DNA from: Notospermus geniculatus
Taxonomy: Eukaryota > Nemertea > Pilidiophora > Heteronemertea > Lineidae
Reading direction: 5' to 3'
Length of the DNA: 64,000 nt
Assembly (NCBI GenBank): GCA_002633025.1
Contig: NMRB01001343.1
Coordinates: 85,199 to 149,198 of the forward strand
The position numbers and the translations under genes are program-made. Of this stretch, positions 11,331 through 22,206 are shown in pieces; position 1 is the first letter of the stretch, and every line of letters starts with the position of its first letter. Below the pieces are notes generated by a model. The model saw nothing but the letters and a program-made list of their open reading frames with translations, searched no databases and was not told the origin of the DNA.

Positions 11331-14300
11331 ATGTTCCCGCGATCTAAACTCAGAAGAATCGGCAAAGACCTTGATTTTGATTATGGAACTGATATCAGGA
11401 GATACAGTGATACTTCTAACAATGTGGAGAAGTATCACACTGGACCTAGGCCTATAAGGATAGCGGGTTTCGGAGCGTGGAAACAGGACGAAGGCCCACC
11501 TGGGTGTCGGACTCGCTGTGAGAGGACTCTAGTCTGTTTGCTTGTGATATCACTTGTAATCATCGTCAGTATAATCGGTGTCGTCCTGATGCTGTTGAAC
11601 GAACGGATTCCGTCCATTGAGGTAAGCAACCTACCTGTAGGTAATCTCAGATCTTACGGTTTTGTCCTGCCATCAAAGCATCTCATGACATGAGGACCTT
11701 TTTACAAGCTCCCTGACGGCAGACAAGTCCTCTACAAAATCGTCATTCCCCGGACAGTCCTCTAGCAAGAGGAGATTTCCCCTCAGAACCGGTGTGACAT
11801 CTGCCAGTGCATGAGTGTCCCGGATGAGTGTTCCCTTTTTTTGGGAAACGCTAACAGATAGACCGACATATTCTCTGTGTTCGTCCCCTTATTCCGTCAG
11901 ACAATAGGAGGGGAACACTCACAGGTGGGGAACATTCAAAAACGTTACCCCGGGCCTGAGAATGGTGGTAACAGTTTAACTTCAAGACATGAGTATTTTT
12001 GTCGATTTCTCTTCAGAAAATAGCTAGTTCGCCTGCCATTTGTACCAGCCCTGCCTGCATCCTGACTGCCGCCAGGATCCAACACTTTATGAACAAGACT
12101 GCCGACCCTTGTGAGGATTTTTATGCATTTGCCTGCGGGAACTGGGAGCAAGAAACTTTCATACCCTTCCGTGAGGTTGATACGTCGGTCATTAAGCAGA
12201 TGCAGTACCGGGTATCGCTATTTTTTAAAGGTAGGTATACATGTGCAATTCAGCAGATTCCGAGGCCAATGAGGCACCCTCTTACCAGTGATGATATGAT
12301 GTTTTTGAGGGGTAACAGGACAATTCGCTCCCAGACAAGTCGTACCTGGACAACTTGTACCCAGGACAATTCGTACCGAGGACAATTCGTACCCAGGGAC
12401 CTGATTCACGAAGCCGTCGCTTCTGTGGGAAGGCGCAAATCATTGTTCTTCAACCAGTGAACAATAGAGAGTCCACAGCTGCACAATTGATTTGCCGCTT
12501 TCGTGAATCAGGCCCCAGGACAAATTACGGTCCATAGGGCAATAGGTGCTCAGGACAGTTAGGGCAGTTCATATACATGTAGTACAATTGGTACCAGATA
12601 ATCGTACCAGGACAATTCGTACTTAGGACAATTGGTACCGGTACCTAGAACAACTCGTACCTCGGACAATTCGTACCTATTCCCAGACAACGCCAATGAC
12701 CGCCAAATGAATGTCTTGGTGATATCCTCCTCCATTTACATCTTTGAATTCCAGATCAGCTGAAGTATATCATAACAGAATCAGATCCTGAGCCTTTCAA
12801 AACTATTAGGCAATTTTACAACACTTGCCTAAACTTTACCTCCAGGACAGAGAACGGATTTACCCCAGGTAGGTGAAGTTTCTTCACAATGATAGATCAA
12901 CTGGTCCGACATAGGCCAGCCCTATGCAAGGAGAATCCCTTCGAAACATGTTACAAAATCGCTGATAAGAGAGACATCAAGAGGTTCTCTCTCTTGAATC
13001 AAACAGCGACCGAGTAAAATGCTTTGCAACTCGCAAGAAAGAGGGGAATTCTCGTGAAGTGAGTCAGTCAACTGGACACCAAATCTCTCAGAAAATGGAT
13101 GGACCACGAACTCTCCGATGGCGTCCTCATGAGATGGGTGGCCGCCACAAGCGCCTTCCAGACCAAAACTAAAGCATTCATCACTTTTTTTCATTCCCCA
13201 ATTTTTTTCAGCAATGAAGATTATCAATGCTCTCGGAGGGTTTCACGAGCACGGCAAGCCATGGAGGCGCGAGCTCGATCTTACTGGACTCCTTGCCAAC
13301 ATGACCATGTATGATTCAATGAGTCTTTTTGACGTTTCTGTCGTGCAAAGTCGGCAAGGAAACCATCTGACAGTAAGTATGATTGCTTCCTTCAATCTGT
13401 CGACTTTTTTCCGTACCTCAGTGGTGGACGCTCAGCTGGGAGAAGACTCCACCAATTCGCCGGGTCATTTCGTGTTATGCGGAGCGGAGGTGACCGGAAC
13501 AGAGTGGCTGTGGAGGGAGGCGGCGCTGGGGGGGGGGGGGGTCNNNNNNNNNNNNNNNNNNNGTGGGGGGGGGGGGGGTCCGCGCCCTAGATCTACCAAG
13601 TAAACTAAAATTCATACGAAAATCAAGTGCTTGTGGTGGAAATACATACGCCAACGACCGAGATGGACGACGCTCACAAGTCAACCAAACGCACAGCAAC
13701 ACTCAGAACCAAACGTTCTGCGAACATCAAACAGCAAATTTTTCACATCACAGATCATCAACCAAACTCAGCAACATCAGGACCCGATGTTCTCCCAATA
13801 GCAATAGCCATCTTTCGACATCATCGCTTCCTCTTTCAGCTATCCCCACCGAAGAGATGGGTTCGGTTGAAGCCACTGATAAATTTCCCGAGGAAGATGT
13901 CAACACCGGTAAGTCTCATGAGAAGAAATCAAGAGAAAGGGTTAGGATTGCTAATTCCAAGCTGCTTTCGCGTGAACAACAACAACCCGATCGTCGGGTT
14001 GGTTTCGAGAAAGGAGCTTCTTTCGGGAAAGACTGGACTATGTTGTCATGACACCATCAGCCCAAACTTGGTCACACCTTGGAGGAATTATACTGAGAGT
14101 ATTATACTGTACCCGCGCCCCAATACCGTCCTGGGCGGGAAATCAGAGTAGGCGGCCGATTGTCATGTGGGCCGAGCTTTGTACGGTCGGTATTGTATAG
14201 AAATTGCCGTCAAGCGAATAGGCCCTATTGGTATGCAACAGCAATTTTAGCATGTCAAAACTTCGCGGCGCTCTCGTGATTCACGGACTACATCAAGTGA

Positions 14301-17300
14301 TGGTCTGATCATCTTACAATGAGGCCTGTTGCATACCAATAGGGCCTATTCGCTTGACGGCAATTTTTATACAATACCGACCGTACAAAGCTCGGCCCAC
14401 ACGACAATCGGCCGCCTACTCTGATTTCCCGCCCAGGACGGTATTGGGGCGCGGGTACAGTACTTGTAATTCCTCCAAGGTCACACGTAGCCAGATTCGA
14501 CTACCTTTGCCGTAGATTGCTCAGTGTCAAATCGAATATCCTAGTTTGAATTCCTTTACCCTTGTTTCAGGGATATGCCGAAATGCACGTCTGGCTGGCC
14601 TCCCTGTTTCGATCCATCTACAGCAGCGTGAATACGGACGTTGACGCCTTTGCTGACGAAGTTCTTAACGTGGCCATCAATATCTCAGCAGTAAGTAGGC
14701 CTGAAGATTAGAAAGTTTGGGCTTCCATGCAAAAAATTCGGCCCCGAGTATATACGAATCAAATAATAATATGAAATTCACAGCCCAAAACTAGGCCTAG
14801 ATGTCACTGCAACGGTTAAAGCCAGAAACGGAAGTCTAAAAGCCCCTGCGCAACTCTCAACGCCGCCAAACGGATCTGTTCATCAACTCTATTCGTATCT
14901 TTCAGTATTCCTTCGATATCAAAGAAGCAGTTGGTAACATTTGGAGTACGTACAAAGCAACTGATCTGGCCTCGAGTCTGACTCCAAAGGTACGTAATTC
15001 GCTTACGGCAAATGATGGCATGGAATTTTCTCTGTGATTTTACCTACGTGTTGCAATTGCTGAGGTAACTCAATTCCCTCGTCTCCAATTTCAGATCGAC
15101 TGGCTGCGATTCCTCGAGGTTATCACGGGGGAGAAGAACGGGGGACTTGCGACTGTTTACGTCGCTCGGCAAGAGTATTTCAAACTTCTTGACTCGGTCC
15201 TGGATCGGGCCAGTAACAGGTCGGTGTTTCCGAGTCTCCAGCTTGTTGTTGGTGAAGACAGAAATGCTGTTGGTCAATTTCTGCAGCTCTGGAAGCTTTC
15301 TCACTGGGATATAGCGAGGTTTCGCAAATCTGACGAAACACGAAGTACGAAAAACGAAATTCAACTTCATTTCCAGGACCTGATGTACTTCTGGAGATGG
15401 TTGGTACCAAAAATGTCTCTGCTGCCAATGCGTCTTTTAGCATATCAAATAAGACCGAGAGAGTTATGGTGCATCTTTATCTTTCGTTTCCACTTCGTAA
15501 TTACGAAGTGAAAACGAAAGATAAATTTCAGCGTTTAACATACACCGTAACTCCATCGCTCTTGCAGCAAATGAATTTTTGGTGGTACCAACCATCTCCT
15601 CCAAAAATACATTACGTCATGGAAATGAAGTCCAATTTCGTATTTCGTACTTCGTGTTTTGTCAGATTTGCGAAATCTCACTGGTGTTTCTCTCCACGAA
15701 TAACCAAAATGTTTTTAACGTGTTTTTAACCAAAATGTATTTTAACGTACACTAGTCTGATGTGGCACCTATGTTTTAAATAGTGTCTTAGAGTTTCTTT
15801 TATGTAATGTTTTAAAATCTTTTGCTTTAATTGTAAAGCGCCCTAGAGCAAATTTCTATTTGAATAGGGCGCTATAAAAATTCCGTATACAGAAAAGCAC
15901 AAAATTGACACACAAAATGATAATAAGCAAGAAGTCAATCTCCAGAATTCACGAATTTTCGACCCCAACCGGGGTCTTTTTCAAGTGGAACTTTACAATC
16001 TGAAACTCTAGAATAAAGACTTTTCTAGAGTTTCAGATTGTAAAGTTCCACTTGAAAAAGACCCCGGTTGGGGTCGAAAATTCGTGAATTCTGGAGATTG
16101 ACTTCTTGCTTATTATNCATGTTGGAGCATTCGATGCATAGAGAAGACCAATTTTTAAATTGGTCTTCTTTATTAAAAGAAAGAAGACCATATTAAAATC
16201 ATAAGAAGATCATATTAAAATATGTTTTATTCTTGTGGAAAACCCTGCATCAAGTCACATCATCGTTTTTACCCTTAGATTGAGCACATGACTGACAACA
16301 TTCGAAACGGCCTGAGGAACCTGATCATGAATGCAACGTGGATTGACAACTACCAGAGGCTGAAGATTATCGATAAGTTGAACAATCTGAAGACGAAGAC
16401 AGGGCCTTTTGATGAACTGCTGAAGGAAGATACTGCTTTACGGGGCACTTATAATGTAGGTAGAGAGAAAGCCTGTCAGAGACATGGTCATCCATTATCA
16501 TCTCTCATTCTTACACATGAAGAAATAAAAGGACGAATGCATGACTGCAATTCTCATTCCCTTTGCTATACATGTATTTGCAAGAAACGCTAAGGTGTGG
16601 TCACTAACGAGAACTCACTCTAGGCAAAATCTCTTCATAGGAGGCCTATATCCAAATGTTACCAGATCGTCGAAACCAATAAGAAATCCTGTTACATATC
16701 GTTTCGAAAACAAAGAATCTGATTGGTTCAGACGGCCCAGCATTCGACATTGATTGGTGGCATGAGGGAGAACGACTTTTTCGTCAATCCGCGTTCTGGG
16801 GACACATCAACCTGAGACATCATGGCGTTACCATTTTCTCAGTTTTTTGAGCTCTTCTTCAGCAGAACACTTGGCAGAATATAGGGTGGCAAAAAAGACC
16901 AATTGATAATTTTAACTGCTTTTTGCATGACAAAAGTTTTTTCTCGCAAACAGAGCACACTCATTCGCGGGCAGTATTACGACACCGTGATGCGGCTGAG
17001 GATGTCCCAAACACGAATCGTGTACCACAAGGAGAGCTTACATAGAATACCACTCAGGTATAGTTTTTGTTTCTTCTTACGGAATGTTTGTCTTTTCCGT
17101 ACCTTTTTGCTGAGTGCTAGGAAGAATATATTCTTTTGACACTGACGAATTCTCCGTCTCGTATCGATAACAAAATTTTCATTACTTTCAGTCGTGAGTT
17201 CATAGTAAACGCGTATTTCAACCATTGGCAAAATCTCCTGAGTAAGTAACGTTACGTTGAAGGCAACATCCGTAATGTCACCTTCCTAGATTAGGTCAGA

Positions 17301-20124
17301 AGCGTATCTTTTGCATTAGTGAGCTTCTGCAAGCGCCCGGTTAGGCTCTACGACGACGTTTATCTATTGTGTGAGTGCACCCAAACAATAGATAAACGTA
17401 GTCGTATGGCCTAACCGGGCGCTTGCAGAAGCTCTCTATTATCGGCAAAATACATGTAAACATAGTCGAATTTAAAGGGAGACTCCACTCATTGTCAGCT
17501 TTTGAATTTTTATCAATCCATAGAGACTATTGCCATGAGTTGTGATGTCACTGGATTCAATAGGCTGACGACCTATAGTGAATGAGCTAATACTGTGACT
17601 GCCTAATCCTATTGGTTGTTCCTTCATAAATATGCATTGAGCACATGTGCTGTGCAATGGTCCCCTTGGGATTCAATTAAAATACTTAAAATGAGGAGTT
17701 TGCTGATTTAAAAAAAAATCTGACATGTTGCAGATACCAATGAATTTGAATGTATAAACGATATTTCAAAAATATTCAAAGTTTTACACAATGAGTGGAG
17801 TCTCCCTTCAAGGAAAAGGATACAGAATGCCTGATCCCTTGCTTACATTTTCAAACGATATCCTCGACACTGTCCTCCAAACCGTTGTCTTCGTCACAGA
17901 TGTCGACGTGGCATGAAATCGAGAGGCAACATTTAGGGAGATTTTGAGTGTTCCTTTCGCGCGATGGAGGATCAACATCTGTCCCCAGACATGAAATTTA
18001 CCTCTGTCCCAACAGAGGCACTGGAATTTCCATGATTTTGCTTTTTATTTCAGAACTGCAGGCCGCGCTTTTCGCCCCGCCAATCTATACAGACGGGGCT
18101 CCGAAGTAAGTACCATAGCTTCATTTTAACCAGACAACCTAATCGTTCACCCTCTTCGTTTTTTCCCGTCAGTTCAATGGTTGAGAGGTGGTCAGCACCT
18201 TCTCTCCCTTCTTGCAAGTCGTCTACGTCCCAAGGGTATAGACTTTCAATGGTTCGATAGATGTTTTACGATGTTTACGACTTTTCTTTCCAGTTACATT
18301 AACTATGGATCATTGGGGTTCATCATAGGACATCAACTGAACCATGGATTTGATATCACAGGTGAAAAACATGTCCACTTTTTGTATCGTAAAATGAAAT
18401 CTGCATTAAAGTTCGGCAGCAAGGCTGGACGATTAATGCAAAAGAACCGTTGGATTATAAGCAGGCCTACATGAAAATACAGACAGAAAACTTGTTTGTA
18501 CATCTTGAGTGCAGAAAATTTGTTGAGGTGTTCTACAAAATTTCATTTGCTGCCGTTTGCGCACTTCCGGTTTCAAACCGAGGCGCTGCGTGCGTAATGC
18601 CATGGCAGGGATCAGAAATAAATGTATGTACCAATTCGGAAGGTAAACGACTGACAAACGAATAGTGTTACAATGAAATTAACAGTTACAGCTTTCTGGG
18701 TGCACGCAACGAACTTCCATCCTCAGGCCTATGAGAATGGCACAAATTCAAAATGTTAACGAACGTATTTGATGTTGCCTTCAGGAAGCCAGTTTGATAA
18801 ACTCGGTCGTCCAGTGACGTGGTGGCCGTTGTCTGCATCCCCGGATTACGACAAACGGTCTGAATGCTTCCAGACGAAATCAGAAAATGAGACGAGTAAA
18901 AGCAACAGTAAGACGTTGCAAGAGTTAGTTGCCGACGTGGAGGGATTGAGAGCAGCATACCAGGTAAAGAATGAACAACTTCCCCAATGTTCCATATTGA
19001 AAATCAACAAGGCCCGCGGTCATTTCGTCTTCTGTCTGCGCTCCACTCATTCATAGAGCGATATGAACCCCCCTGTTATGGTATTCTAAAATCACGAAAG
19101 GCTGACCTAACATGAGAACAATAGGCGTAAGGCCAACCTTTAGGCTAAAGGAGCGTTCTAAAATACCAGCCTTAGTTGTTTTCCAACAAGCAACCAACTA
19201 AGCAGTTGGAATCTTGCTAAGCCCTAGTATCATTCCAAGTTAGAATGCTTTTATGGAATTGGCCCCAGGGCCCGTATTCTAGAAGCCGCCTTAACTCTAA
19301 GGTCCACTTTAATCTTTTGTATTCTACCCTGCAAACAATAGCTAAAGGTAAACCTTAGACTTAAGGAAGGTTCTAGAATACGGACCCTTGCTTCTAAAAA
19401 GGTTCCGTGATCCTCCACACTATTCTTGTTTTAATTTCGTCAATGGGGAGGTTTCGAAATCAAACGATAAACCAAAACTTTACGACAACGTTATTTTTCA
19501 TACTACACATTAACCAGATTTTGCATTGCATTTTCGGTACAAAAATAAAGTTGTCGTGAACGTTTACGTTTATCGTTTGATTTCGAAACCTCCCTAGTGC
19601 TTGTCAATCCACGTTTGCTTTTAGGGGTACAAGTTATGGCGTAATGAAAACTCTAACGAAGAGATTCTACCTGGATTCGACAATAGTTCTCTTACACAGG
19701 AGGGGCTTTTCTTTGTCGCAGCCGCGCAGGTAACGTTTGATAATGAATGAATTTGTTACCATATCCGCTTGTGGAAATGGAAATGACAAAATAGGCCTAA
19801 AAAATACCAGGAATAGCTTTGCTTGCTTGCAGTTGCTGGTCTCCACAACGCCAAAAAAATTCATGATGAAATGTGAATGTACGACACGAAGCGCACGAAC
19901 AGAAACGGTATCTGACCTGCTAATGACCTCTTTGGCACCTATTTCAGGTCTGGTGCCAAAAATCCCACGCCACAGGTTTGGACCGGACAAAAGCGACTGA
20001 TAATCACGCACCAAACAGGAACAGGGTTCTACGAATGATGAAAAATGTTGAAGGCTTTGCCGACACCTTCAAGTGTAAAGAGGGTTCTTTTATGAACCCA
20101 AGCAGAAAATGTCAGATGTGGTAG
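11331..20124 (+). CDS. M13 (neprilysin/ECE-like) membrane protein, copy A, catalytic Glu replaced by Gln
   Basis: Type II membrane protein of the M13 family. Exons: 11331-11621, 12017-12230, 12755-12868, 13212-13372, 13840-13908, 14571-14690, 14906-14989, 15095-15219, [two missing at the N at 16118], 16279-16455, 16954-17057, 17192-17241, 18054-18105, 18294-18361, 18785-18963, 19625-19729, 19948-20124. With the two exons visible in copy B the product is 770 residues, normal for M13. It has a short cytoplasmic tail, a transmembrane helix at about 67-89, and a Cys-rich start of the ectodomain (ICTSPAC, DPCEDFYAFACGNW). The zinc motif is H608-Q-L-N-H612 where active members have HExxH. The third ligand (ELVAD, E664, D668), the H732/R738 pair and the C-terminal CxxW are kept. 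Start chosen at the first ATG of a plausible cytoplasmic tail; the frame is open upstream to 11112. Binding without hydrolysis is inferred. Confidence 0.85.
12300..12690. repeat. Degenerate array of GGACAATTCGTACC units, split by a hairpin
   Basis: About a dozen imperfect copies of a roughly 14-16 bp word around GGACAATTCGTACC(C)A occur in the intron between peptidase exons 2 and 3. A hairpin with ends GGGACCTGATTCACGAAGCC and CGTGAATCAGGCCCC occupies about 12394-12514. Copy B has the same array at about 28800-29285, with a more decayed hairpin at about 28888-29000. Confidence 0.7.
13544..13562. other. Assembly gap, 19 Ns between G runs
   Basis: Both borders are runs of G. Copy B has a short GCGCAGGGAGGGGCTT at the matching place. 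The G runs look like a sequencing or base-calling problem, and the two ORFs spanning the gap are not real. Confidence 0.85.
14078..14479. mobile_element. Fold-back element present only in copy A
   Basis: Terminal repeats CTTGGAGGAATTA and TAATTCCTCCAAG are flanked by the direct repeat GTCACAC at 14071-14077 and 14480-14486. Copy B reads AACTTGGTCACACGTAGCC at about 30834-30852, the exact empty site with one GTCACAC. Arms of about 137 bp are nearly identical and enclose a loop of about 85 bp. No ORF. It lies in the intron between peptidase exons 5 and 6. Confidence 0.88.
15316..15679. repeat. Fold-back element in both copies (intron after exon 8)
   Basis: Outer arms read GAGGTTTCGCAAATCTGAC and GTCAGATTTGCGAAATCTC; inner arms include TCTGGAGATGGTTGGTACCA and its complement, meeting near CACTTCGTAATTACGAAGTG. 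The matching element in copy B is 31657-32020. Open frames across it (110 and 136 codons) have no family resemblance and run into splice sites; I do not treat them as genes. Confidence 0.8.
15715..15895 (+). mobile_element. LINE-like 3' tail in copy A only
   Basis: T-rich sequence ending in a stem AGCGCCCTA ... TAGGGCGCT followed by ATAAAAATTCC. The layout matches the 3' end of the element at 3625-3930. Copy B continues instead with the next peptidase exon, so this is an insertion or an assembly-specific segment of copy A. Confidence 0.5.
15917..16117. repeat. Fold-back copy of the GACCCCAACCGGGGTC repeat
   Basis: Left arm from ATAATAAGCAAGAAGTC through CTCCAGAATTCACGAATTTT to GAAACTCTAGAA; right arm is the complement and ends CTTCTTGCTTATTAT directly before the N at 16118. 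A single-armed relative is at about 4030-4175. Confidence 0.8.
16118..16118. other. Single-N contig join in copy A
   Basis: After this N copy A resumes at CATGTTGGAGCATTCGATGC, which in copy B is at 32517. The copy B interval 32040-32516 holds two peptidase exons (32068-32155 and 32259-32393) that copy A lacks. The N therefore marks missing sequence, not one unknown base. Confidence 0.75.
17321..17434. repeat. Hairpin element in copy A only
   Basis: Arms GAGCTTCTGCAAGCGCCCGG and CCGGGCGCTTGCAGAAGCTC, with inner GTTTATCTATTG and CAATAGATAAAC. Copy B reads TTTTGCATATTATCGGC at about 33695 without it. It shares its core (CGCCCGGTTAGGC, CAATAGATAAACG) with the TA-flanked elements at 24975 and 41744. 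Confidence 0.78.
19268..19387. repeat. Hairpin element with GGGCCCGTATTCTAGAA ends
   Basis: Left end GGGCCCGTATTCTAGAAG; right end TTCTAGAATACGGACCC. A related element with the same end word lies at 50964-51083. In copy B this region falls in the 212-N gap, so presence there is unknown. Confidence 0.78.
19446..19594. mobile_element. GGGAGGTTTCGAAATC hairpin element
   Basis: Ends GGGAGGTTTCGAAATCAAAC and GTTTGATTTCGAAACCTCCC, with inner ACGATAAAC/GTTTATCGT and ACGACAACGTTATTTTT. In copy B only the right arm is visible (34767-34834) after the gap. Same family as 24796-24936. Confidence 0.75.
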
Positions 20125-20465
20125 TCTTGCCGACATCTTCAAGTGAAAAGAGGGTTAAACCAAGCAGAATGTGTCAGGTGTAGTAGTCAATGCTGACACC
20201 TTCAAGTGTAAAGAAGGTTCTTTTATGAACCCCAAGCAGTGAGTGTCAGATGTGGCAGTCTTGCCGACACCATAGAGGCCCAGAGGTTCTTTTATGAACC
20301 CAATGTGGTAGTCCCCGACATCTTCAAGTGTAAAGAGGATTCTTTTACGAACCTAAGCAGAAAGTGTCAGATGTGGTGGTCTTGCCAATACCAGTGTCAG
20401 ATGTGGTAGTCATAAACCAGTGTCAGATGTGGTGGTCATAAACTAGTGTCAAATGTGGTGGTCAT
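20058..20465 (+). repeat. Minisatellite made from the last codons and stop of the peptidase gene
   Basis: The terminal coding piece (GCCGACACCTTCAAGTGTAA through TGTCAGATGTGGTAG) is followed by several imperfect copies of about 65-70 bp. Recognisable starts are near 20129, 20193, 20263 and 20317, then truncated copies of CAGTGTCAGATGTGGTAGTC near 20390-20465. Only the first unit is needed for the protein ending CQMW. Copy B has the same array at 35311-35710 with a different composition. Confidence 0.85.
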
Positions 20466-20866
20466 GCAACTTATTTGGTGGCAGTTTGGAGATCTCATTT
20501 TCAGAGCATTAGTGAACTTATTGAACTTTTTTCTGCGATTCCGTCAAAATAATAAATCACTCTTACATGTATACTCATTCTTTTGTTGATTCTCACTAAT
20601 TTGGTATCATCTCGAAGGATTCTTGACGATATGACAACTTTTATAATGTATCCAAACAGTGAGATGGATACCTCTCTCGACATTTGGTATGAACGAGAAA
20701 AGTTTGAAGACTGAAGCCGAACACCACAGACTGATTGAGAATTCTACCTGGAGATACATGTATATATATATAACAATTTCATTTCGAAAAGGGGGAAATA
20801 TTGTCCGGTGGAAGGCAGTCTCAGTGGGTATTCGGAATTGTTGGCAAAAATGGTAAAAAAGGACAA

Positions 20867-20881
20867 AATAAAGTTAATAAA
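20867..20881 (+). terminator. Candidate poly(A) signals of the peptidase gene (copy A)
   Basis: Two overlapping-range AATAAA hexamers (20867-20872 and 20876-20881) lie about 750 bp after the stop. Copy B keeps both at about 36079-36093. They would place the exon-derived array inside the 3' UTR. Confidence 0.5.
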
Positions 20882-21430
20882 CCCACATGGATATGACAGA
20901 AATAGGAAACATCAACAGCAACAGAATGGCCGAGGGTTATCCATTATCAACCATGTATAAGTCATTTTGGTGATACATGTATGTTCCTTTGATGCAGTCC
21001 TTTGATGGTCACGTATTGCTGATAAATTTCGTAGGTGGCATCTTGGCCTACTGACCATGAACATGATGCACAAAGGCTGTCAATAAATCTGAAGTGGGTG
21101 TTTGATTGAAAAGTTCTTGAGAGGGTTGTTAATTGATAAATGCCTTACCCTGGAAATCAATGTATTTCTTTGATTGTGACCTGCATTGTCATTCAGAGAG
21201 CAAAGATTGAAATTAGTCACGGGATGACTGCGTGAAGGTCAACTGCGGTCGTCAACATCGAACCGGACCAACACAATACTGTATAAACGCTTAAAACACC
21301 CTTTCCATTTAGTCGATCAGTCTCAAAACGCTCCAGTTTGAAAGCCTATATATTACACCTTGTATCCCCACGAATACGAACACGGAAAAAGCTTTGCTTA
21401 GAAGCTAAGCAACGAGAGGAAATATCAAAA

Positions 21431-21683
21431 AGGGAGTAAGAAATAGAAGTGGAAAATAAGAAATGGGAAATTTTAGAATTTTGCGCGAATTTTTCAATTT
21501 CTCAAATTGGGACTGAGAGAAAATATTTTTTCCCATTTTGAGAAATTCTCTTAAAATGATACGACATTTTGTGATTTTTCTCAAAATGGAAAAAGTTTTC
21601 TCCCAATTTGAGAAATTGAAAAATTCGCGCAAAATGCCAAAATTTCCCATTTCTTATTTTCCGCTTTTATTTCTTACTCCCTT
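21431..21683. repeat. AT-rich palindrome with AGGGAGTAAGAAAT ends
   Basis: Ends AGGGAGTAAGAAATAGAAGT and TTATTTCTTACTCCCTT; arms contain TTTTGCGCGAATTTTTCAAT and its complement. Relatives: 26911-27140, 36647-36897 and 43671-43877. The series of ORFs on both strands with MGNFGILREFFNFSN-like text comes from this palindrome and is not protein coding. Confidence 0.8.
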
Positions 21684-22127
21684 CAAAGCTTTTCCTCTTT
21701 CGCGTTCGTGCATGGCGTGGGCGTGAGCACGAACGCGAACGAGGAGAAAGCTTTGTTGAGAAGCAGTAGCGAAAGGATATAAACACCGGATTAGGCCTAC
21801 CCCGTATGTCAATGCCGAACGCTGAAGAAGCTTTGTTCTTCGCTGTTTCTAAACAAATCTTTCTGGGCGTTCGCTTTCAACAATCTAGAAAAGCCTGTTT
21901 CGGCGCGCTGTACGAACGCGGCAAAAGCTTTGTCCTTTCCTCGCTACGTTGCAACTGGACAATGCTTTTTCGCGTTCGTGGTCCCGTTGTGTAATCTGGG
22001 CGAGGAATGGACAAGCTTTTCGTCGTCATGCAATGACTGTATAAACCAGCTTTAACCCAGTCTTGTAAGAAACCAGGGGAATTCAGGAGCTTACTTAATC
22101 TTTTCTCACTGAGGATACAATATAGAA

Positions 22128-22206
22128 GCCGGCTGGCCCGGGATCGAACCCGATACCTCCTTCGGACGCGAAAGAGGCCCCATAATATCATTTTCACTGC
22201 CGGGCC
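22128..22206 (-). mobile_element. tRNA-derived SINE remnant
   Basis: On the minus strand an A-box-like GGCAGTGAAAATG is followed about 45 bp later by the B-box GGTTCGATCCC and GGGCC. The acceptor and arm pairing is incomplete, and the copy B version (about 37343-37421) is further decayed and has lost the B-box, so a working tRNA is unlikely. Confidence 0.5.

Noticed and set aside
13214-14151. ORFs of 129-174 codons around 13.2-14.2 kb
   Set aside because: They read through donors of real peptidase exons (13372, 13908) or across the 19-N gap.
20058-20465. CRISPR-like array
   Set aside because: Units are contiguous, carry coding sequence of the neighbouring exon and have no spacers; animal DNA context.
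21405-21726. ORFs with MGNFGILREFFNFSN-like text, also at 26824 and 43535
   Set aside because: Produced by the AT-rich palindrome family; the same text appears on both strands because the sequence is its own complement.
22128-22206. tRNA gene on the minus strand
   Set aside because: B-box is good but arms do not close into a cloverleaf, and the other copy is decayed; treated as a SINE remnant.
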